A DNA stretch of 64,000 nucleotides from Cystobasidiopsis lactophilus (taxonomy: Eukaryota > Basidiomycota > Agaricostilbomycetes > Agaricostilbales > Chionosphaeraceae): positions 1,809,883-1,873,882 of the forward strand of contig BCIO01000002.1 in assembly GCA_001599975.1 (NCBI GenBank). The letters are read 5' to 3'. The notes below the pieces were generated by a model. The model was not told where the DNA came from and ran no database searches. It saw only the letters and a list, made by a program, of their open reading frames with translations. The position numbers and the translations under genes are program-made. Positions 57,542 through 64,000 of this stretch are shown in pieces. Positions within the stretch are counted from its first letter, which is position 1. Each line of letters begins with the position of its first letter.

Positions 57542-58757
57542 CTACATATCCTCGCTGCGCCAGGCGTAGGAAGCCTTTTGAGCGGCCGCCCTCTCGTTCG
57601 CTTGATTGAGCAGCTTCTTCTCGAACTGCGGCAAGGCAAAGAGTCAGCACAACGCGAGAAAAAAGATGTGGCAGAAAGAGCCTACCCCGTTGGACTAGAC
57701 AAAGATGGAGAGTTCAAAGTCAGGTCGGCGAAGCGAGAGCAGGAGGTGGAGAGAAAAGGAACGCACCCTATCTCGACCGTCCCACCGATAGCCAGGTACA
57801 ATCCCAAAGCGGTTGGGCGGTGGTGGAGGGCCTTTATACTGAGGCCGGGAGGGCGCCTTGCTGGAACTGGGTTTGTTCTGAAAAGCGAGTGCGTTTGAGC
57901 CATTTGCTTCACGCCAATGTGAACAAAGGAGGTCACGCACAGACAAGAAGCGAGCTGCCGGGTCGTTCCAGAGCATCTTTTCTTTCTGCTGAGCGTTGAG
58001 CTCCTCGTCGTCGGCGTATCTGTGGCGGGCAAGAAGCAGAGAGGGTGAGTGGCAAATCGACCAAACAGGCAAATCCAGATAACGAACCTCGCTACAGGCT
58101 TGGCTGCCATCTCCTCCTCCTCTCTCTTCCTGCGCTCCTTGTCTTCACGCTGCACCAAGCCTTTGCCCCACTCCATCTTCTGCATGTCCTTCTCCATTTG
58201 GTCGCGCTGCTTCCGCCTCTCCTCTGCCTTCTCCTTCTTCGTGTCCCTCGCCCGCCCAGTGCTGTCCCTGTAAATCGTCTCCTCGGCTGCGGCGGGCGCA
58301 TCCTTGAGGGCCTTGCGCCGCTGCTTCTCCTCGTGCTTCTTTCGCCTTTCGGTTTCCTCAGCGAGCTGCTTGGCCGTCTGCAATCCTCCTTGCAGCGGCT
58401 GATTTACAACGATGGGCTGCTCTTCTGCGTCTGGTTCGGGCGTGGGCGAGCGGCGTTGGGCGGCGACGAGAGGATTGACTGGCTTGAAGCCGGCGTTGGC
58501 TCGAGACTCGACGACCATGGCCTGCTCGTCCTCTTCTTCCCGGTCTCGGGATCCACCCCAGCCCGCTTCAGCATCCACGATGGACAGCGCGCCGGAAGAG
58601 ATGGAGGTTGGGGCGTGCACTTTGCGCTTCTTCTTGGCTCGAGCGGCGATGGCGTCCGCTTTGGCTCCACTCAAGCTGTTAGTGGCGTGAATACGGGGCG
58701 GCTTTGTTTCGCAGTCAGATCTGAAGCTCACTACTTGGACGCTAGATACTCTTGCAT
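57542..58757 (-). CDS. BUD13: pre-mRNA-splicing factor Bud13 (RES complex)
   Basis: RES-complex subunit in activated spliceosomes. The first exon MQEYLASKY (ATG 58755-58757) joins GAKADAIAARAKKKRKV. The middle is charged: GWGGSRDREEEDEQAM, then IYRDSTGRARDTKKEKAEER, MQKMEWGKGLVQREDKERRK, MAAKPVARF and YADDEELNAQQKEKMLWNDP A. The Bud13 signature GPSRPQYKGPPPPPNRFGIV, PGYRWDGRDR, SNG, FEKKLLNQANERAAAQKASY and AWRSEDM completes it, with stop at 57542. Four or more short introns. Confidence 0.92.
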
Positions 58758-58980
58758 GGCGTAGGGCTTTGAACGGTGTGGCAAGTTTATCGTTGAACAG
58801 GTGCAAAGAGGCATAAAATGTTACAAGGCTTGGTGGGCTTCGATGTTATACGTGGGATGTGATTGAGCTATTGTACAGCATGGTAAATGGGAAGAAGGAC
58901 TGCGGGCTCTCCCAAATCTAGGACGGAGTGGAAAAGAACGGTGTGAAACTCGAATAATACAGAGCGCGTGGCCTAACCAA

Positions 58981-61900
58981 CTACTTGCGTCGGCTGCCAG
59001 ACTTCTTGCGAGAAAGTGAGGGCTTGCCGGCGGACAAGCAGAGGGACGAGTCGGACTCGGGCGAAGCGCCGATGGAGATCAGGTTGGCCGTAGGCACCGG
59101 CATGAAGTGCTGAGGAATTGTCGGCTCGACCACCTGGACGAGTGGCTCGTGGAAGTCTTCGTCCAAAGCGAAAGGCTCCACAGCGTGGCCCTCGGGCGCC
59201 TGCGAGCGAACCGGCGAAGGAAGCGGGGAGAACTCGCCATTCGACCACTGATTCCAATCATCGTTGTCGTTGGTCGCAGGGTCAGACGAGGACGACGTGT
59301 GTCCAAGAGAAGGCAGGCCTTCCTCTTCGGACGAGCCCAAGACGCAGGTGTCCTGCTCCTCGAAAGAAAGCGCGGTTTTGTCCAGCGACCTGGCGAACGA
59401 CGACGCGGTGCGACGGCCGATCTCCTTGACCTGGTCAAACGACGACTTGATTGGTAGGGCATCGCGCCAATTGCCTTGCTTGCCGCTGAGGCCGTTGCCA
59501 AAAGCAGGCGCTTGGAAGGTGGAAGGGGGCGATGAAGGGTTGGTGTCGCCCCCGCCACGAAGGTCCAGGACGGACTGCATGGCGGACTGGATTGGCTCAA
59601 GCGACAGCAACTTGGTGCTCTCCACCTCTTTGCGCACCATGGCGGCCTGCAGAGGGGGCGCTAGGTTGCCAGCCGAGAAGCTGTGGCTATGCTGGTATGA
59701 ATGATAATTGAATTGATGCGAGAGGTATGCTGATCTGGGGAGAATGATGCGAGAGGATGTGAAGGTTTGGAGCTCGGCTTGGGCCAGCCATCTGTGGCAT
59801 AGCGGGTTAGCTCGCGAATGGCAACACGTCATCAAAAGCTGCACGCACTGAGCTTTACTGAGCTTGAGCAACGGGGCAGCTGGCTGTTGGTCCAAGGAAG
59901 GCAGTGCCGGCTGTTCGTTCGGCGATGGGCACAGGTCCCACGCCACGCGAGGGCGGCATGTTGCCAACACGCTGTCGGTGCTCGAGCTCAGCGGCATTCG
60001 GCCCTGCAGCATCAATGTTGATAGGCCGGATGCTGGTTGCGCCGATTTGGACGGGGTGGCGGCGCTGGCACCAAGTTCCGCGAGGACCAGGCGGTCAAGA
60101 TGTGGGTAAAACACGAGGGCGTGCCGAGTGCAATCATGCTGGGATGGGGCCATGTCCCAATCTGCAAGCAAGGCTGGTTGGATTGTTGAAGACGGCACCC
60201 AAAGCATGTCGACGGGGGCCGACAAGGCGGGCCGGGTCGCCTGTCCTGGTTTAACGTCCACAGATTCGGGCGGAGGCGTTCGAAGGCGCCAGAGAGACTT
60301 GACAATGACAGAGAGGGGTTCCAGAGCGGTCGAATTCGTGGGCTTACGACCCAGGTGCTGCATCACGTTCGCGGAGCCACCTTCCATTCGGACCGGAAAG
60401 ACATCTGACGCGCACAGTGAAGGCTTCAGACCTGCAGCTGCGGTGGAGTCCTTTGGAAGGCACTCACGTTGTGTTCCGCCCGCCGTTCCGATGGCCACCA
60501 ACTTCGAGCCGCTCGACCAAATCGCCGTCCGTGGGTGCGCGTGGGTCACGCCACGGCTGAGGCGGTACCGATGCCAGACTTTGGGGATAGATGAATCGGC
60601 AGTAGCTACAGGGCGGAGCTCAAACACATGAAAAGAGTGGCCTTGCTCTGATGCGCTAAGCAAGAGAGAGCCAGACGGGTCGAACGAAAGAAGCGCGAGC
60701 GTGTGCGTGGTCGGCCGAAAGTGTGCGACCAGCTCAGCCTGTTGCGATTTGGTGTTCAAGTCGATAACTTTGACAATGCCGGGAAGCAGCTGGCCTGAAT
60801 TGGAGGGTTGTCTGGTGGCAATGTGCGAACGCGCGGGTGCCGACTTGGACAGAGAGCTAGCGGCGCCTGGCGTTGGGCTGGTCGAGCCGGCAAAGTAGGA
60901 CTGGCCCATTTCACTAAGCGTTCGCACGCCCGTCAGAACGCTTTGCGACACGCGGCGGGCGAATTCGCTCGATTGCGACACGAGCACGTCTTGGCGGTCC
61001 ATGCGCAGCTGAGCGTCGGATTGGTCCCAATCGCGAGCGGCCACGATGCCAGAGCCGTGTGCAAGGGGCTGTCGCTGCGTGGTGGCATAGGCCAGGGATC
61101 TGGTGGGGCCCAGGTCGAACACAATGTGGCCGGTGAGGCTGCTGGCTGCGGCGTCCAAGATGGGCGAGAAGGGCAACGGGGAGAAGGAGTGCAGCGACAG
61201 CACGTGAAGGCTGGCTGGGTTGGCACAAGACTGGGAGGATGGTTGTCAGCAAGCTGCCTTGGAGATATGGGGCTGGGGAGACCGCACCAATGCAATGTAT
61301 CGAGGGTTCGCTCGAACATCGACCAGCTTTCCCTTTAGATGAATTTGCTTGACGACCGAGGCCGTGTGGAGAGAGTAGATATGCAGTAAGCTGGTCGGGG
61401 CCGAAGGCGAGGACGCCGTGCTGTTCTCGGGGCACCGCATCAGAGGAACGGCCCTAGGAGTGGCTGAAATGCACCAGCGCTCACGCTACAGCCAGCAGAG
61501 GCGAGGCTTGCCATGCCTTTGAAACGCTGGGAGGGCCGGATGCTGCGCCAGCAGGGAGCGGGCGGGGCGGCGGAAGGAGGCGAGCGGCCACGATGTCGCC
61601 TTGGGCCTTGAGATCAGCGGGGGTAACGACCGCCACGGGCTCGATTTGCGGCGACGTCTTTGAGCAACAGTCCCACAGCTGGACCATCTGCTTGCGCACA
61701 ATCACCAGCAAGCGGCGGCCATCACCGAGCGTGGCGAAGCTCGTGCCAACGTAGGCGTTCTCCGCTTCTCCATTCTCTGCGGCGAACGCAGTGCTGAACT
61801 CGCCGTCGCTATCCGAATCGAAGGCCGCCTCTTGCGCCGCGCCGGCTGGCTCTTCCTGGCGCCGGCCGAGGGGCAGGTTGGAGGACAGCCGTCTTGACTT

Positions 61901-62067
61901 GGCCCATACCTCTCGAGCCTTTTGGCCAGGATTAGGTGATCTGCAGCCTCTGCATCAGCTTGTCGTCGGTCCTGCCCTGAGCGCCCAACGCACGACACGA
62001 CTACCGGAGACCTGCTCGCGCTTCCCGGGGTTCCATCTTGAGGCGACTTGTCCTTGCCCAGATTCAT
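58981..62067 (-). CDS. BCAS3-like WD40 protein
   Basis: Beta-propeller protein of the BCAS3/Rudhira family; animal BCAS3 is linked to cytoskeleton and, with PHAF1, to the autophagic phagophore. N-terminal blades: GTSFATLGDGRRLLVIVRKQ MVQLWDC and HIYSLHTASVVKQIHLKGKL VDVRANPRYIALV. Then the large exon MLSLHSFSPLPFSP, GHIVFDLGPTRSLAYAT, GIVKVIDLN, ELVAHFRPTTHTLALLSFDP SGSLLLSASEQGHSFHVFEL, KVWHRYRLSRGVTHAHPRTA IWS (the AxDSxxLAVSSxxGT-like blade), and a BCAS3-type C-terminal region. The tail is Ser/acidic and ends KKSGSRRK at 58981. The start MNLGKDKSPQDG (62067) and the intron after LILAKRLER are provisional. Confidence 0.75.
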
Positions 62068-62417
62068 GCGCAGGATGCTGGATCCCCTTCAGCAGGCTCT
62101 ATCTCGCTTCGTTGTACAGCAGACAGCAGCGGCGGTGTACGGGAAAGGCAGCAGCGGCGGTTACGGGTTACGGACAAGGAGGAGCTCCCCCATGATATTG
62201 TTGTGACGAGCTGGGGTCGTTGGGCCCCCCCTCTTCTCTGTCACTTTTCAATTTCAATGTGACAAGTGTCTGTGAAAGTTGGGAGAATCAACTTCCGAAC
62301 TCGCGCCAAAACTGGACGTCGGCCTCATTTTCATGCGAGCGCGCCTTGCGCTGACGGCCCCGCATCCCCGACTTTCTTCAGTTCAACTCGGTTCTTCCAC
62401 AAACCACGAAAACCAAG
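62068..62417. promoter_or_regulatory. divergent promoter region, BCAS3-like / aldehyde dehydrogenase
   Basis: About 350 bp between two starts. Contains a C-run (GGGCCCCCC near 62221-62230) and a TTTTCAATTTCAATGTGACA stretch near 62246-62265. No known factor site assigned. Confidence 0.4.
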
Positions 62418-64000
62418 ATGGCTGCTCCTCAAATCACCCTTGACTTCTCCGAGTTCGGCTCCAAGGTGCCCAAGTCGACCTTCTCCGGCGGCGTGAGTGA
62501 TGGCTTCCCCTTGGGCTGACGATGCTGGGGCCCCTTTAAAGTTTAAGCGATTCTCCACAGATCTTTATCAACAACGAGTTCAAGCCTGCTGCCAGGTATG
62601 CGTTGTCGTTACTGTGGCGAGCCTTCAAAGTGCCGAACACCCGATGTCATGCAGCGGCAAGACTTTCGACGTCTACAACCCCTCGACTGGCAAAGTTGTG
62701 TGAGCCGCCGTCACTTTGTCTGTCCAGCTGCCCTCTGCTTAACTTTCAAACCCGCTACAGTGCCAAGGTCGCAGAGGGCGACGCTAAGGATGTCGACCGA
62801 GGTGAGGGATCCCCGTCGCTTGGCCGCGCGCTTCGCTTCGCTTCGCCTTACTAAGCATTTGCTCTCGCCAATAGCTGTCGAGGCCGCGCAGAAGGCTTTC
62901 GACACCACCTGGGGCTTGAATGCCTCTGCCGCCACCCGCTCCAAGCTCATGCTTGACTTGGCCGATGCCATGGAGGCCAACATCGTGAGTTGCTGTCGAA
63001 ACGCAATGTCTGTGTGCTCCGGCCACTTTCAGTGTCGTTCTGGGGCCGAACGCCCTGCTTGTTGCAGCCCGAGCTGACAGTGGTCATGACCTAGGACGAG
63101 CTGGCCGCCATCGAGTCTTTGGACAACGGCAAATCTTTCCTCATCGCCAAGGTCGTTGACGTTACCAAGGCCATCGCCTGCATTCGCTACTACGGTGGTT
63201 GGGCCGACAAGATCCACGGCAAGACCATCGAGAGCGACGAGACCAAGCTGGTCTACACCCGTCACGAGCCCATCGGTGAGGAGTGACTTTGCAACTGCAA
63301 TCTAGCAGACTTTCTGACCATTTTTCTTTTGCCTTACAGGTGTTTGTGGCCAGATCATCCCCTGGAACTTCCCCATCCTCATGTTGGCGTGGAAGTGGGG
63401 TCCGGCTTTGGCCACGTAAGTCTTGCACATCCGCCGCGTTCAACACGTTCTCCACTCATCCAAATTACCCTGCAGTGGTAACACTATCGTCATGAAGACC
63501 GCGGAGCAGACCCCCTTGTCCGCTTTGAAGATGGCCGAGATCGCCTCCAAGATCTTCCCTCCCGGTGTCATCAACATCGTTTCCGGCTTCGGCGCCACTG
63601 CTGGCGCTGCCGTTGCCGGCCACATGAAGATTGACAAGGTTGCGTTCACTGGCAGCACCCTCGTCGGCCGTGCCATCATGAAGGCCGCTGCTTCCTCCAA
63701 CTTGAAGAAGGTTACCCTTGAGCTCGGCGGCAAGTCCCCTAACATCGTCTACGAAGACGCCGATGTCGAGGCTGCTGCTGGCTGGGCGTGCTTCGGCTTG
63801 TTCTTCAACCACGGCCAGTGCTGTGCTGCCGGCTCGCGCGTTTACGTCCAGTCCTCTGTGGTGAGTCCGCCTGCCCTTTGCGCGCACCCCGGGCGACAGT
63901 GTTCTAACTCTTGAGTGCTCGCAGTACGACCGCTTCATGAAGGTGTTCACCCAAAAGAGCCAGGCCCTCAAGGTCGGCAACCCCTTCTCGGAGGGCACCT
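62418..64000 (+). CDS. NAD(P)-dependent aldehyde dehydrogenase (3' end outside window)
   Basis: Class 1/2-type ALDH. Starts [20 protein letters not shown] (ATG 62418). Short introns separate [78 protein letters not shown] and [32 protein letters not shown] contains the catalytic Asn; [47 protein letters not shown] (general-base Glu) and [17 protein letters not shown] (catalytic Cys) follow. The gene is cut by the window edge after [10 protein letters not shown], about two-thirds through the family's ~500 residues. No presequence, so probably cytosolic; acetaldehyde oxidation is the likely role. Confidence 0.95.

Overview
The window is nuclear DNA from a compact, intron-dense fungus, most likely a basidiomycete yeast or smut-like fungus. 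Evidence: about 35 protein genes in 64 kb, nearly all split by short introns (mostly 50-65 nt, GT-AG with CTAAC/CTGAC-like branch points), fairly high GC, DASH-complex Spc34, a Zn2Cys6 regulator and a Fus3/Kss1-class MAP kinase. I cannot name the species; Ustilaginomycotina or Pucciniomycotina would fit. Products were assigned from family motifs read by eye, with exons joined by hand; no search was run. Several start codons are therefore provisional.

Layout. 1-16.7 kb: a short ORF of unknown kind, MSP1, SPC34, HOM6, TSR4, COQ3, MVP1, a 195-bp inverted repeat, BPL1, a BTB/CAP-Gly protein and ANY1. 16.8-30.4 kb: CYC3, ENP1, INCENP/SLI15, endonuclease V, an unidentified multi-exon gene, CKS1, NBP35 and RAD52. 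30.8-43.3 kb: ribosomal P2 and uS19 (RPS15) from a shared promoter, a CDK1-type kinase, a small membrane ORF, a Pep12-type syntaxin, symplekin/PTA1 and an F-BAR RhoGAP. 43.5-51.3 kb: eL33, a Zn2Cys6 regulator, AP-2 sigma, MMS2 and a Nup1/Nup153-like protein. 51.3-64 kb: a 1.4-kb gap, a TEY MAP kinase, dynactin p27, an unidentified short gene, RPC19, BUD13, a BCAS3-like protein and an aldehyde dehydrogenase that runs off the right edge.

There are no operons. Genes mostly alternate as divergent pairs with 90-250 bp shared promoters (CYC3/ENP1 only 92 bp) and convergent pairs ending 29-125 bp apart. Cell-division genes are frequent (SPC34, INCENP, CKS1, CDK1-like kinase, dynactin p27), but I see no sign that they form a functional cluster. 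I found no transposon, virus-like element, CRISPR array, rRNA or tRNA.

The most unusual features are the long inverted repeat directly upstream of the biotin-protein ligase start, well-supported GC-AG introns in CKS1, AP-2 sigma and dynactin p27, micro-exons as short as 6 nt, a BTB plus CAP-Gly fusion, a long C-terminal extension on Spc34, and a CDK1-type kinase with WYRGPE in place of WYRAPE and an SP-rich tail.
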